64,000 bases of DNA from Tepidibacter hydrothermalis. Lineage in GTDB: Bacteria; Bacillota; Clostridia; Peptostreptococcales; Peptostreptococcaceae. The first letter of the stretch is position 1. Each line of letters begins with the position of its first letter. The stretch is taken from positions 3,410,001-3,474,000 of the forward strand of contig NZ_CP120733.1 in the NCBI RefSeq assembly GCF_029542625.1, given 5' to 3'. Below the pieces are notes generated by a model. It saw nothing but the letters and a program-made list of their open reading frames with translations. It was not told where the DNA came from and searched no databases. This document shows, in pieces, positions 44,409 through 53,651 of the stretch. Made by a program: the position numbers and the translations under genes.

Positions 44409-45356
44409 CTAATTTCTAATTATTATATAACTCATATATCCTATATATAAACATACAAGAAATACTCCTTCTATCCTAAATACAGTTCTTTTAGTTATAG
44501 CAAATGTATACGTTATTATAGTAACCAATAGTAAAAATATCATATCTACAAATATAGCCGGATTTATTGGTATAGGTCTTATAGATGATGATATTCCTAA
44601 AACAAGAAGAATATTAAATAGATTTGAACCTATAACATTTCCCATAGCTATATCACTTTCATTTTTAAATGCTGCTACAATAGATGTTACAAGCTCTGGA
44701 AGAGAAGTTCCTACAGCTACAATAGTAAGTCCCACCAAATTCTTACTCATACCGAAATCTATAGCTATAGATGAACTAGCATCTACTACCCACTCTGCTC
44801 CATATATAATTCCTCCAACACCTATAATACTCATAAATACACTTTTACCTAAAGAGGTCTTTTTAGAATCATCCTTATAATCATCTCTTGACATTATAGC
44901 CATCTCAATAAGATAATATAAAAATACTAAAAACAGACAAAGAAGTATTAATCCATCAGCCTTTGATATAACATCAACTTTCGCTCCTTGTAGAGTTATA
45001 TCTGCACACAAAATAAATAATACAATACTAGTCAGTATTGCAAGTGGAAATTCTTTTAATATAGTATTCTTTTGAACCTTCATAGGATTTATTATAGATG
45101 ATATACCTATAACAAGTAGAAAGTTAAATAGATTAGACCCAACCACATTTCCAAGTGCTATCTCATTAGACCCCTTAAGAGCAGCATTAATACTAACAGC
45201 AGCTTCTGGCGCACTAGTTCCAAATGCAACTATAGTAAGACCTATAAGTATAGGAGGTATTTTAAAAGTTTTTGCTATTGATGAAGATCCATCTACAAAT
45301 AAGTCAGCTCCCTTTATCAAAAACACAAAACCTATTATTAATATAAAATAATTCAA
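44409..45356 (-). CDS. Calcium/sodium antiporter, CaCA family (YrbG-like)
   Basis: Membrane exchanger of about 315 residues with ten hydrophobic segments in two inverted halves. The alpha-1 repeat has VAFGTSAPEAAVS with GNVVGSNLFN, the alpha-2 repeat VAVGTSLPELVTS with GNVIGSNLFN; the Glu and Asn residues that bind the cation are present. Likely exports Ca2+ in exchange for Na+ or H+. I choose TTG 45356 because GAGG lies 9 bases before it; the ATG at 45374 has no ribosome site. Confidence 0.88.
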   Translation of the reverse strand: MNYFILIIGFVFLIKGADLFVDGSSSIAKTFKIPPILIGLTIVAFGTSAPEAAVSINAALKGSNEIALGNVVGSNLFNFLLVIGISSIINPMKVQKNTILKEFPLAILTSIVLFILCADITLQGAKVDVISKADGLILLCLFLVFLYYLIEMAIMSRDDYKDDSKKTSLGKSVFMSIIGVGGIIYGAEWVVDASSSIAIDFGMSKNLVGLTIVAVGTSLPELVTSIVAAFKNESDIAMGNVIGSNLFNILLVLGISSSIRPIPINPAIFVDMIFLLLVTIITYTFAITKRTVFRIEGVFLVCLYIGYMSYIIIRN

Positions 45357-45436
45357 ATCTACCCATCCTCTCATTTATACAATCTGTAATATACATATAC
45401 TATAATATATCAATTCAAAACACAACCGAATTTAAA

Positions 45437-45476
45437 AAATTCGCTTCATGCTAACGCCTGGCTCATATCGCCAACC
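45437..45476 (+). repeat. Element B copy 3
   Basis: AAATTCGCTTCATGCTAACG followed by CCTGGCTCATATCGCCAAC aligns with the copies at 4395 and 25117. It touches the 3' end of the unknown gene that follows. Confidence 0.5.
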
Positions 45477-46549
45477 TATTCATCTATAAAGTCATAAAAA
45501 TCATCATATCCCATTTGTGCAAATTCATATATCAAAGAATTTTCGAATTTATATTCACTATCTAAATTTATATATTCACTATATTCTTCTGTAAGTGCTT
45601 TTTCTACTTCAAATTTCGTATCATAATCATAAGTAGCAACTACAAGTTGTAAATCATTAATATAATATATAGCATTTATATCGCCACTTATATAGTATAC
45701 TTCTTTATCAACATGATTGTTGTTTGATTTAAACTCAGTTACTAAAACTCCACTATCAAACTCACTTTTCATAAATTTTGGATTATCATATATAAATTTT
45801 TTATAAAATTCATTTTCTATATTATAAACTAGTATATACTCCTCTTTCATCAACTCATTTGAAACAATATTAAAATCTACTTCTTCTTTATCAATGTAAA
45901 TTATAGACTCTATTTTATAATGTCCATTTGAATCAGATATATTAAAACCTATTTTAGATCTATAATATATATCATCTTCAAATATAAACTCAGATATATA
46001 TCTATTATTCTTAATAGGGACTACCTTATTTTTAAGAAGTACAGCTTCATTATCCGTAATGTTCATATCATCAATATGATATTTTGAAAAAAAGTTTAGT
46101 GCCTCATAATCACCTCCTATTATTCTCATAGTCATATAATTTATAAACTCTACAGGTGTTTCTATTTTCTTTGATATTTTAATAAATAAATTTTCATAAT
46201 CAACACTATCTATTTTATTTTCTATTATTTCTATATATTCATCTTTATAACCAGGAAACTCTTTATTGTACCTTAAATTTTTATTACCAAAATGATTTAC
46301 AAGGTACATAGCCTCCTTCTCACTTATAAATATCCTGTCTGAACCAAGTCCTCCCATCAATCTTTCTTCTTCTTCGTATAAAGATCTCTCATCTCCGTTT
46401 TTTATAGATACATAATCTGCTATTCCAACTTTTTCTGCATCAAGCAAAAAATATTGATCTAATCTATTATTTCCAATTTGTCGTGCTATTCTGAGTCCCA
46501 TAGTTCCCATAAGCCTAGAATTAGTAATTTTTGAAAATAAAAAACTCAT
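45476..46549 (-). CDS. Hypothetical protein, 357 residues
   Basis: I do not recognise a family. It has no signal peptide or membrane segment and is rich in acidic and aromatic residues. The N-terminus (MSFLFSKITNSRLMGTMGLRIARQIGNNR) is basic and amphipathic. The middle and C-terminal parts read as beta-strand-rich segments (VEVYYISGDINAIYYINDLQLVVATYDY-like stretch near 310, given here approximately). It ends with an acidic tail. AGGTGAG precedes the ATG. No partner gene faces the same way closely, so context gives no clue. Confidence 0.6.
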   Translation of the reverse strand: MSFLFSKITNSRLMGTMGLRIARQIGNNRLDQYFLLDAEKVGIADYVSIKNGDERSLYEEEERLMGGLGSDRIFISEKEAMYLVNHFGNKNLRYNKEFPGYKDEYIEIIENKIDSVDYENLFIKISKKIETPVEFINYMTMRIIGGDYEALNFFSKYHIDDMNITDNEAVLLKNKVVPIKNNRYISEFIFEDDIYYRSKIGFNISDSNGHYKIESIIYIDKEEVDFNIVSNELMKEEYILVYNIENEFYKKFIYDNPKFMKSEFDSGVLVTEFKSNNNHVDKEVYYISGDINAIYYINDLQLVVATYDYDTKFEVEKALTEEYSEYINLDSEYKFENSLIYEFAQMGYDDFYDFIDE

Positions 46550-46802
46550 TTACTCACCTTCTTACATATTATTTACATATTATATTCTAAACATCAATTT
46601 TAATTATATAGCTAAATAATCTAAAGTAATATAAATTTTTAATAACAAAATAAATTAATCTTCTTAAATTACTAATAAATATTGTTGAATTTTACATAAT
46701 AATGTATATAATATTTATAAAGTAAAACTTATAAAGATATATTAAATTAAAATTGATATAATCTATAATTTATATAAAGTGAAACTTAATTCAGATGTAG
46801 TT

Positions 46803-46925
46803 TTTACTCAATTTGAATTTCTAGTTGTATAAGTGCCCTTTTGGGTGAACTAATCCATAAACTGTTAAGTTCTCATCTCCAACCTTAAAAGGATGGAGCT
46901 TTAGAAGTTTTAGCTTTTGGATAAA
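46803..46925 (+). other. Hairpin-rich leader upstream of the HAD gene
   Basis: The ~390-base gap before the HAD gene is A/T-rich to about 46800, with a possible TTGAAT-16-TATAAT promoter at 46685-46712. Then come a small hairpin (GTGCCCTTTTGGGTGAAC) and a longer imperfect one: CCATAAACTGTTAAGTTCTC pairs loosely with GAAGTTTTAGCTTTTGG around CTCCAACC/GGATGGAG. The GTTAAG...TTTTAG frame recalls the apical part of element A. No known riboswitch is recognised. Confidence 0.35.
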
Positions 46926-46948
46926 AAATTTTTTAAGGTGGTGACTCA

Positions 46949-47674
46949 ATGAATAAAACAGCAGCTTTTTTCGATATCGATGGCACGTTATATAGAGATT
47001 CTTTAATGGTTGAACACTTCAAAAAACTTATAAAATATGATTTAGTGGATCCTTCTGTATGGCATTCTCACGCAAAGAAAACATTTTTAGATTGGGACAA
47101 AAGGCAGGGAAATTACGATGATTACTTACTTGAACTTGCCGAAATATATATATCCTCTATAAAAGGTCTTAATAAAAAAGACATAGAATTTACAAGTAAT
47201 CAAGTTATAACTTTGAAAGCTGAAAGAGTTTATAGATATACTCGTTCAAGAATAAAATGGCATTTAAATGAAGGCCACATAGTTATATTCATATCTGGAA
47301 GTCCAGATTTCTTAGTCGAAAAAATGGCTAATAAATATAAGGTTTCTGATTGTGTAGGAAGTGGATATATATTTAAAGACAATAAATTTTCTGGAGATGT
47401 TACTCCTATGTGGGATTCAGACAGTAAAAATAAAGCTATCGACACCTTCGTTCAAAAGTATAACCTAGATTTATCAAAATCATATGCTTATGGAGATACT
47501 AATGGAGACTTTTCAATGCTAACCAAAGTAGGAAACCCTATAGCTATAAATCCTGCAAAAGAACTTTTATGTAAAATTCAAAATGATGAATACTTATCTA
47601 AAACTGCTAAAATAATAGTTGAAAGAAAAGATGTAATATATAATCTAGACCCTACCGTTAGTGTTTCTATATAA
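46949..47674 (+). CDS. HAD-superfamily phosphatase (subclass IB, SerB-like)
   Basis: A 241-residue cytoplasmic hydrolase. Motif I FFDIDGTLYRDS (nucleophile Asp9 and Asp11), motif II VIFISGSPDFLVEKM near 112, motif III/IV YAYGDTNGDFSML near 178. The alpha-helical cap between motifs I and II, with WHSHAKKTFLDW, is of the IB type found in phosphoserine and lipid-phosphate phosphatases; the substrate is not determined. GGTGG lies before the ATG. Confidence 0.85.
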   Translation: MNKTAAFFDIDGTLYRDSLMVEHFKKLIKYDLVDPSVWHSHAKKTFLDWDKRQGNYDDYLLELAEIYISSIKGLNKKDIEFTSNQVITLKAERVYRYTRSRIKWHLNEGHIVIFISGSPDFLVEKMANKYKVSDCVGSGYIFKDNKFSGDVTPMWDSDSKNKAIDTFVQKYNLDLSKSYAYGDTNGDFSMLTKVGNPIAINPAKELLCKIQNDEYLSKTAKIIVERKDVIYNLDPTVSVSI

Positions 47675-47729
47675 TTGATTTTATGTGAGTAATCATCATT
47701 AGATCTATTTAAACTTTAAGTACTATAAT

Positions 47730-47934
47730 TAAAAAATGAATGTCATTTAAATGTTAGATACTTTTTTGTTAATATTTTTCCATATAACTTAGATTATACC
47801 TGCTGAATATACGTTAAGAAACTTTTTTGTCTGACTATAGGGAGTTTAAAAGTTTTAGAATATTCAGTAGGCATAATCTTTAGTTATATAAAAATATTAG
47901 CTAAGTATCGGTATTTAAATGGCATTCATTTTTC
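47730..47934 (+). repeat. Element A copy 7
   Basis: The best-preserved copy: outer arms AAAAAATGAATGTCATTTAA and TTAAATGGCATTCATTTTT, inner AACTTAGATTATACCTGCTG and AGGCATAATCTTTAGTT, apical AAACTTTT/AAAAGTTT, core TGTCTGACTATAGGGAGTTT at about 47829-47848. It fills the gap between the HAD gene and the membrane-protein gene that converge on it. Confidence 0.88.
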
Positions 47935-47958
47935 GCTTAAGAACCAACACAATAAGCT

Positions 47959-48453
47959 TTATAATCTTATCTTTCCCTTTATCTTATTATAATAATAACT
48001 TATAAATAATCCATAAGCATAATCATATATCAAAAATACAACCTGAGCCAAAATAAACACAACAACATTCATCTTAACCGCTGCAAATATTAAGTTCTTA
48101 ACTGTAAAATACCCTATCATTAAAAGTATATTAAATGATATTAATTTAAGTATGTACTCAAGTAGAATATTTCTATCCTTCTCAATCAAATACTTTACGA
48201 CTCCATATATTCCAAAAAACAATATATATGGTACTAAATATACTTTATCTAAAATTATGATAACCGACAATAATGCAGATGCTATATAAAATAGTATTCC
48301 GCTTTTCAATCCAAATTCTATTATGACCAAAGCAACTGGAAGTGATGCTATTCCTAAAAAAAATAGTCTGTTTCCCGGTACTATACTAGAAAAAAACAAC
48401 ATTATTTGGTTTATTCCTAACAACATTCCCAAAAAACTTATTCTTTTACTCAT
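47959..48453 (-). CDS. Polytopic membrane protein, 164 residues, unknown function
   Basis: Five or so hydrophobic segments, with a basic N-terminus (MSKRISF) and C-terminus (YYNKIKGKIRL). The spacing recalls DUF2232 or ECF-type S components, but no specific signature is visible. GGAGG precedes the ATG, and the gene starts 9 bases after the DnaJ gene, so it is the third gene of the DUF5685-DnaJ operon. Confidence 0.65.
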   Translation of the reverse strand: MSKRISFLGMLLGINQIMLFFSSIVPGNRLFFLGIASLPVALVIIEFGLKSGILFYIASALLSVIIILDKVYLVPYILFFGIYGVVKYLIEKDRNILLEYILKLISFNILLMIGYFTVKNLIFAAVKMNVVVFILAQVVFLIYDYAYGLFISYYYNKIKGKIRL

Positions 48454-48462
48454 AATATCCTC

Positions 48463-49044
48463 CTAACAACAAGCTATCAAATCTCCACCACAACACTCAC
48501 AACAACAGTCTGCACAGTAAAGAGTTGTACATACATTACACATATCAGTTCCTCCATTATATTCACGAGTTCTAGATGAATAAGCTCTTTGTCTATTGAT
48601 TATATTATCATGAGCCATTTTGTATTCTCTATTATTTGGCTCCATAAAATGAGCTCTTTTTATAAAGTCAGCTCCCTCATCATAAAGTCCAAGTCTCATA
48701 GATGTCAGACCCATAAGATAATACCACTCACTACTTCTATTATTCATATTCGAAAGTATATTTCTAGCTGTTGAAAAATCTCCTCTGTTTATATAATCTC
48801 TTACTTCATACAAATTATTACCTGTATTATTATACTGACCACTTCCTGAATTCTCATATCCCTTCATTATACTGTCATATGCTTCATTTATCTCTTTAAA
48901 TTTTTCTTGTGCTAATTCAGATAGAGGGTTGTTCATATGCTTATCAGGGTGATACTTTTTTGCAAGGTCTCTATAAGCTCTTTTAACTTCTTCTTTAGAA
49001 GCATTTTTATTAACACCTAAAACTTCATATGGATTTCTCATCAT
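48463..49044 (-). CDS. DnaJ-domain protein with cysteine-rich tail
   Basis: A 193-residue protein. Residues 4-65 form a J domain ([20 protein letters not shown], catalytic HPD at 32-34), which stimulates an Hsp70 ATPase. After a Gly/Asn-rich linker comes a helical stretch resembling a TPR unit ([36 protein letters not shown]). The last 25 residues contain ten cysteines ([17 protein letters not shown] then IACC), possibly a metal cluster site. It overlaps the DUF5685 gene by about 20 bases and so is likely coupled to it; ATG 49041 is an alternative start. Confidence 0.85.
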   Translation of the reverse strand: MMRNPYEVLGVNKNASKEEVKRAYRDLAKKYHPDKHMNNPLSELAQEKFKEINEAYDSIMKGYENSGSGQYNNTGNNLYEVRDYINRGDFSTARNILSNMNNRSSEWYYLMGLTSMRLGLYDEGADFIKRAHFMEPNNREYKMAHDNIINRQRAYSSRTREYNGGTDMCNVCTTLYCADCCCECCGGDLIACC

Positions 49045-49867
49045 TATCTCTTCCCTTCATTATGTTAATAAACCTCAAATACATTCCTGAATATATTATG
49101 TTTTCAACAATTCCTATGTTCTCACTTAATTCCAACTTATTTATATCCTCTTCTATAAAAGATAGTATAATCAAAATTAGATTCTCAACCTTGTTTTTAA
49201 GCTCTTCTTTATTATCTATATAGTTCATAAAAGGATTATATCTTCCTTTTTTTGAATCCTCATCTAAATCCTCATATGCATCTAATATGTATATATATTT
49301 TCCTATATTAAATCCTATATTACCTAATATATGTGTATATTCATCTTCTTTATAACGAAATACTTCTCTCATTATATCTCCAAATATATTAGATGTTTTA
49401 TCTATACACATCGTATTGTTTTTTTCTAATTCATATAATTCTTTTAGTTTACTTTGTATAAACTCTGATTTTTGTTTGTATGTACTATCTGTTTTATTAT
49501 ATACATGACTGTGTATGTAATAAAATAAATAATCCTTTATTCTTTTATCATCATCTACATTATCTTTTAGTTTGTTATGAGTTAATATAATATTCATATT
49601 TGCACCATACTCTGTTATCTCATTTACTATCCTCAAATTCTTACTCGCTGGCTTAACTATACACCTTTCCTTAGTTATAGAATTTTTGCTTTTATATATA
49701 GATGATAATAATATTATCAAAAATGTTACATCATAATTTAATGAAAGTCTAGATATTTCTCCGAAATTTTCCTTCAAATACTTACAAAGACCACAATAGT
49801 ATCCTCTGTATTTATAGTATTCTTTCATTTTAAGTTCCATTTTATTTATTCTTACATATCCAAACAT
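49025..49867 (-). CDS. DUF5685 family protein
   Basis: A 280-residue protein, mostly helical, recognised as DUF5685 by [34 protein letters not shown] near 18 and the helices with [20 protein letters not shown] near 205. The CGLC pair and a later Cys could bind a metal. The family commonly sits directly before a J-domain gene, as here, which suggests a joint chaperone-like task; function unknown. Confidence 0.72.
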   Translation of the reverse strand: MFGYVRINKMELKMKEYYKYRGYYCGLCKYLKENFGEISRLSLNYDVTFLIILLSSIYKSKNSITKERCIVKPASKNLRIVNEITEYGANMNIILTHNKLKDNVDDDKRIKDYLFYYIHSHVYNKTDSTYKQKSEFIQSKLKELYELEKNNTMCIDKTSNIFGDIMREVFRYKEDEYTHILGNIGFNIGKYIYILDAYEDLDEDSKKGRYNPFMNYIDNKEELKNKVENLILIILSFIEEDINKLELSENIGIVENIIYSGMYLRFINIMKGRDNDEKSI

Positions 49868-49929
49868 TTATATACCTACCTATTTTTATATTTAAATATT
49901 ATTATACACTCAAAGCTACTTATATACAA

Positions 49930-49957
49930 AAAAACTCGCACATTAGCACGAGTTTTT
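49930..49957 (-). terminator. Terminator of the ferrosome-like operon
   Basis: Stem AAAAACTCG / CGAGTTTTT downstream of the last gene of the five-gene cluster. Confidence 0.8.
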
Positions 49958-49969
49958 CTTGATTTTAAA

Positions 49970-50221
49970 TTATACTGTAGCAGGTACAGTCTGCATCTCT
50001 TTTTCTGCTATAAAATCTTCTAATACTTCTTTTGTCTCTACTAATTCTTCTATAGACATAGAAGCATAATTTTTAGTATTATATGATGAAATATTTATTC
50101 CTTGATTTCTTAAAAAATCATCTACCTTACATTGATTTTTTTTATAAGCATAATATCCAACTGCACAAACCCCTACACCTACTAATGCTCCTGTTATATG
50201 GTCCTTATTAACTGATATCAT
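49970..50221 (-). CDS. Small membrane protein of the ferrosome-like cluster
   Basis: An 83-residue protein with one glycine-rich hydrophobic segment near the N-terminus (ITGALVGVGVCAVGYYAYKK, with GxxxG-like spacing) and a soluble, mostly acidic tail with an Asp/Glu-rich helix. ATG 50221 has GGAG 8 bases upstream. It is the last gene of the cluster and starts 21 bases after the preceding one. In described fez clusters small membrane proteins with GxxxG segments accompany the P1B ATPase; I infer a comparable structural role. Confidence 0.6.
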   Translation of the reverse strand: MISVNKDHITGALVGVGVCAVGYYAYKKNQCKVDDFLRNQGINISSYNTKNYASMSIEELVETKEVLEDFIAEKEMQTVPATV

Positions 50222-50242
50222 ATTCAACTCTCCCTTTTATAT

Positions 50243-51037
50243 TTAATAATTTTTAATACATTTTGCATATTTACAATTTAGTATTCCTTCACTATACATC
50301 CTTCTATTTCTAAATGAAGTATCATTTTTTTGTATGCATTTAGATGCGAATGTCTTAAAAAAATCAACTGCATTGTCTATATTGTCATTTTCTATTATTT
50401 CTATATCATAATCTATATCATTTGATTTCTTGTCTCTAACCTCATATACTTTAAGCTTTATTTCATCATAAGTAGGACTTATAATGTGTCTTCCAAATGT
50501 GGTAAGCCATGTAAGTGCTGATGAATTTATATAATTTCCTTTAAATACAGAATTTATAAGATACATCACAGATACAACTTCTGGATCAAATGCACCTTTT
50601 TTCTTTATTTCCATCCATGCATGATCCATAACTGCTCCCGTAGTACTTCCAACTGCAATCCAGTTAAGCAACTCCTGAACATTTTTATTAGGTCTAATTG
50701 CCAGCGAAGCCGAAGCAGCTGCAATAGATATAGCTGCATAAAAAGCTATTTTAGGCATATCTCTTGTAGGATGCTTGCTTATTATATTTATAGGTATTAA
50801 TCCATATTCTTTAGAAAAAGCAATTGTAATCTTTATGATTACTTCTTCAAGTTCAATCTTTGAATGATCAAAATAAACTAATATGCTCTTAGTTATAGGT
50901 GAATACTCAAAAGACTTTATTCCCTGTGTATTCATAATCATATTCCTTACGTTTTCTTCATTTCTAATAGGTAGTGATATTTTTACTCTAACTCTGTTAT
51001 GCATTTTATGAAGTATAACAATAGATGGATTTACCAT
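50243..51037 (-). CDS. HMA-like-domain membrane protein (FezC-like candidate)
   Basis: 264 residues. The N-terminal ~80 residues are an HMA-type ferredoxin fold without the CxxC pair: MHNRVRVKISLPIRNEENVR then ILVYFDHSKIELEEVIIKI, with an R-x-R-x-K strand as in the neighbouring proteins. Hydrophobic stretches follow at about 92-112 (IAFYAAISIAAASASLAI) and 120-140, then a hydrophilic tail. The protein is encoded 8 bases after the ATPase, so it is probably its partner. An HMA-like domain plus membrane segments is the layout reported for ferrosome FezC-type proteins. Confidence 0.6.
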   Translation of the reverse strand: MVNPSIVILHKMHNRVRVKISLPIRNEENVRNMIMNTQGIKSFEYSPITKSILVYFDHSKIELEEVIIKITIAFSKEYGLIPINIISKHPTRDMPKIAFYAAISIAAASASLAIRPNKNVQELLNWIAVGSTTGAVMDHAWMEIKKKGAFDPEVVSVMYLINSVFKGNYINSSALTWLTTFGRHIISPTYDEIKLKVYEVRDKKSNDIDYDIEIIENDNIDNAVDFFKTFASKCIQKNDTSFRNRRMYSEGILNCKYAKCIKNY

Positions 51038-51045
51038 ATTCGCAC

Positions 51046-53274
51046 CTACCTTTTCTCTATATCATATACAAGCAACCTAAGTGAATTGGCAATAACTAAT
51101 ATAGTACTTGAATTATGAAGGACAGCACCCCAAAATACAGGAAGTGTACCTACTGCACCTAATAATAATCCTAGTGTATTTATTCCTATTGCCATTCCAA
51201 AATTCTGCTTTACAATATTCATAGTTTTATTAGACATATCTACAATAGCAGGAAGTAGCATAGGATTATCTGACTGTATAGTGATATCAGATGCTTCCAT
51301 GGCAACATCCGTCATGCCTCCTCCTATTGCAACACCTACATCGGCATATGCCAGTGCAGGAGCATCATTTATTCCATCTCCAACCATTATTACCTTAGAT
51401 CCTTTTGATTGTATGCTAAGAACTTGTTTTGCTTTATCTTCAGGAAACAACTGTGCTTCATATCTATCAACAGCCATTTTATTGGCAACTATCTCAGCCT
51501 GTTCTTTTAAATCTCCTGTTAAAAGAGCTATATCGTCTATCCCTTGATACCTTAAATTATTTATAGCCTTTTTCATATTATCTCTTAATTTGTCTTGAAT
51601 CCCAAGAATTCCTATTAATTCATTATTTCTAGCTACATATATTAGACCTTCTCCATTAGATATTAATGTCTTAGCCTCATCATCCAAAATAGATGTATCT
51701 ACATCATTATCTGACATAAATACTTTACTACCTACATATATCTTGTCTTGACCTATAGTAGTCTCTATTCCTCTAGCTATATGTACCTTATTCTTTCCAT
51801 GAGCTGGTATATCCCATCCTGATTGTCTAAGCTTTGAAAGAACTGCTATTGCCATAGGATGATTTGATGTTTCCTCAGCAGCAGCTGCAATTTCAATAAC
51901 TTCCTTTTCTGATATATCCTTATTTGCAGATATAACATTTAGTATTTGTGGTTTTCCTTCCGTTAATGTACCTGTCTTATCCAGTATTAAAGTATCAGAC
52001 TCTGCTAATCTTTCTATGTAATTTCCACCTTTTATAAGTATTCCATTTCTAACTGCTGTATTTATAGCAGCAGAAAATGCAGTAGCTGTAGATAGTCTAA
52101 CTCCGCAAGAGTAATCTATAATCATCATGTTAAGAGCTCTTGATGAACTCTTTGTAACCATATATGTAATCCCAGCCAATATAAAATTAAATGGTATTAA
52201 ATACCCTGAAAAATTATCAGCGTATGCCTGAATAGATGCTTTTCTATGAGATGCTTCTTCTACTAGGTGAATAATTCTAGCTACAGCTGTATCATCACCT
52301 GCTTTTTCAGTTTTTACAGTTATTGTTCCATTTTTTACTACAGTTCCAGCAAATACATTCTCACCTTTTCTTTTTATAGCTGGCATAAACTCTCCAGTTA
52401 CAGCAGCTTGATCTACAACTGCTTCTCCAGATACAACCTCACCATCTACACATATTTTTTCTCCAGTATGTACTACTACTAAATCATCTTTCTTTATACT
52501 TGATATTTCTACTTTTTTTACCGTTTTGTCATCAAGCTGTACCCAAACAAATTCTTCATTTAAAGAAAGCATATCTTTTATCGAATTTCTAGTTTTAGAC
52601 ATAGTATACGATGTTAAAAGCTCAGCTATATCTGAAAGTAGTATTATAGTAAGTGCTGATGAATCCTTACCTGCCACTATACTAGTTACAATAGATGTTG
52701 CTGTTAGCGCATCTGCATTTGGTCTATAAGAATTTCTTAAAGATGAAATACCACTTTTTATAATAGGTAATGATAAAGCTATAGATGCAATAGCAGGAAC
52801 TGTTGTAAATTTGCCAAGTATACTATTTGGTACAATCTTATTTTTTTTGTTAAATAAAGAATATCCTATAACAGCGGTAGTTGAAACTATTCTCTTTAAT
52901 ATATCCTCAACAGGTTCTTCTTGAATACTTCTTTCTTTAACAGAGACCTTAGTCTTGTCTTCTCTTTCTCCTTTGTACGCTATCATAGAATATAGTGATA
53001 TGGTATCCTCTACTATTCCTATTATCTCTTCTTGATTTATAGATTTTCCATTATAATAAATAAGTATATTTTTAGTTAATATACTTATTTTTGCAGATTT
53101 TATTGAACTTATATTTTCAATTTTCTTCTCTATTTCTTCTTTTTGTTCAAATAAATATTCAAATGCTCTGCATCGAAGTCTTATTCTTCCGTCTATACTG
53201 TGTATGACTTCACACTTTAACAAAGGCTGCCTTTTATTTTTCTTTTTTGTCAAAATATCACCTACTTTTTTCAT
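51046..53274 (-). CDS. P1B-type metal ATPase, non-CPx (P1B-6/FezB-like candidate)
   Basis: 742 residues. N-terminal HMA-like domain (about 20-95) with GRIRLRC (Arg 30, 32, 34) and no CxxC. P-type ATPase core: TGEFMP (293), phosphorylation motif DKTGTLTEGK (Asp432), HP locus in TSNHPMAIA (about 477), GDGINDAPAL hinge (about 640). The transmembrane metal site that is usually CPC, CPH or SPC reads DYSCGVRLSTATAF at 387-400, with no proline after the cysteine. This points away from Cu+, Zn2+ and Co2+ pumps and toward the iron-associated P1B-6 class named FezB in ferrosome systems. It overlaps the previous gene by 4 bases and is followed by an HMA-like partner gene. Iron as substrate is inferred from Feo neighbours. 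Confidence 0.75.
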   Translation of the reverse strand: MKKVGDILTKKKNKRQPLLKCEVIHSIDGRIRLRCRAFEYLFEQKEEIEKKIENISSIKSAKISILTKNILIYYNGKSINQEEIIGIVEDTISLYSMIAYKGEREDKTKVSVKERSIQEEPVEDILKRIVSTTAVIGYSLFNKKNKIVPNSILGKFTTVPAIASIALSLPIIKSGISSLRNSYRPNADALTATSIVTSIVAGKDSSALTIILLSDIAELLTSYTMSKTRNSIKDMLSLNEEFVWVQLDDKTVKKVEISSIKKDDLVVVHTGEKICVDGEVVSGEAVVDQAAVTGEFMPAIKRKGENVFAGTVVKNGTITVKTEKAGDDTAVARIIHLVEEASHRKASIQAYADNFSGYLIPFNFILAGITYMVTKSSSRALNMMIIDYSCGVRLSTATAFSAAINTAVRNGILIKGGNYIERLAESDTLILDKTGTLTEGKPQILNVISANKDISEKEVIEIAAAAEETSNHPMAIAVLSKLRQSGWDIPAHGKNKVHIARGIETTIGQDKIYVGSKVFMSDNDVDTSILDDEAKTLISNGEGLIYVARNNELIGILGIQDKLRDNMKKAINNLRYQGIDDIALLTGDLKEQAEIVANKMAVDRYEAQLFPEDKAKQVLSIQSKGSKVIMVGDGINDAPALAYADVGVAIGGGMTDVAMEASDITIQSDNPMLLPAIVDMSNKTMNIVKQNFGMAIGINTLGLLLGAVGTLPVFWGAVLHNSSTILVIANSLRLLVYDIEKR

Positions 53275-53651
53275 ATATTATCTACTTCTTTTTTTAGCTG
53301 ATATCTAATGTTATCTGCTACATAATCTATATTATTAATTGCATGCTCTTCTATAAACTTCCTATTTTTAATACTTATTTCCCATATTTTATCTAACCAT
53401 GATAAAACCTGTTTTTCACAAGTAACTTTAATATCATAAGTTAAAAGAATATTACCACTTATATAGTTATACGTAACTTCTTTTATACCAGGTAGTATAT
53501 TAATGGCTTCTGTAAGATATTTTTCATATGAAATTGCATCTTTAGTAGCTTTGTTCATATTTGGAACCTTAATCCTAAGTCTACCTGGTAACTTATGTAT
53601 TACTTTGAATTTTTTAAGATGAATAGCTGCAAACGAAACTATATCAAACAT
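53271..53651 (-). CDS. Small HMA-like-domain protein
   Basis: 126 residues, essentially one HMA-like domain: FKVIHKLPGRLRIKVPNMNK at 15-34, EAINILPGIKEVTYNYISGN near 53 and ILLTYDIKVTCEKQVL. The CxxC metal site is missing, and the R-x-R-x-K strand seen in the other members is present. GGAGG stands before the ATG; it begins directly after the stop of the preceding gene and overlaps the ATPase start, so all are cotranslated. Role inferred as accessory to the ATPase. Confidence 0.65.
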   Translation of the reverse strand: MFDIVSFAAIHLKKFKVIHKLPGRLRIKVPNMNKATKDAISYEKYLTEAINILPGIKEVTYNYISGNILLTYDIKVTCEKQVLSWLDKIWEISIKNRKFIEEHAINNIDYVADNIRYQLKKEVDNI

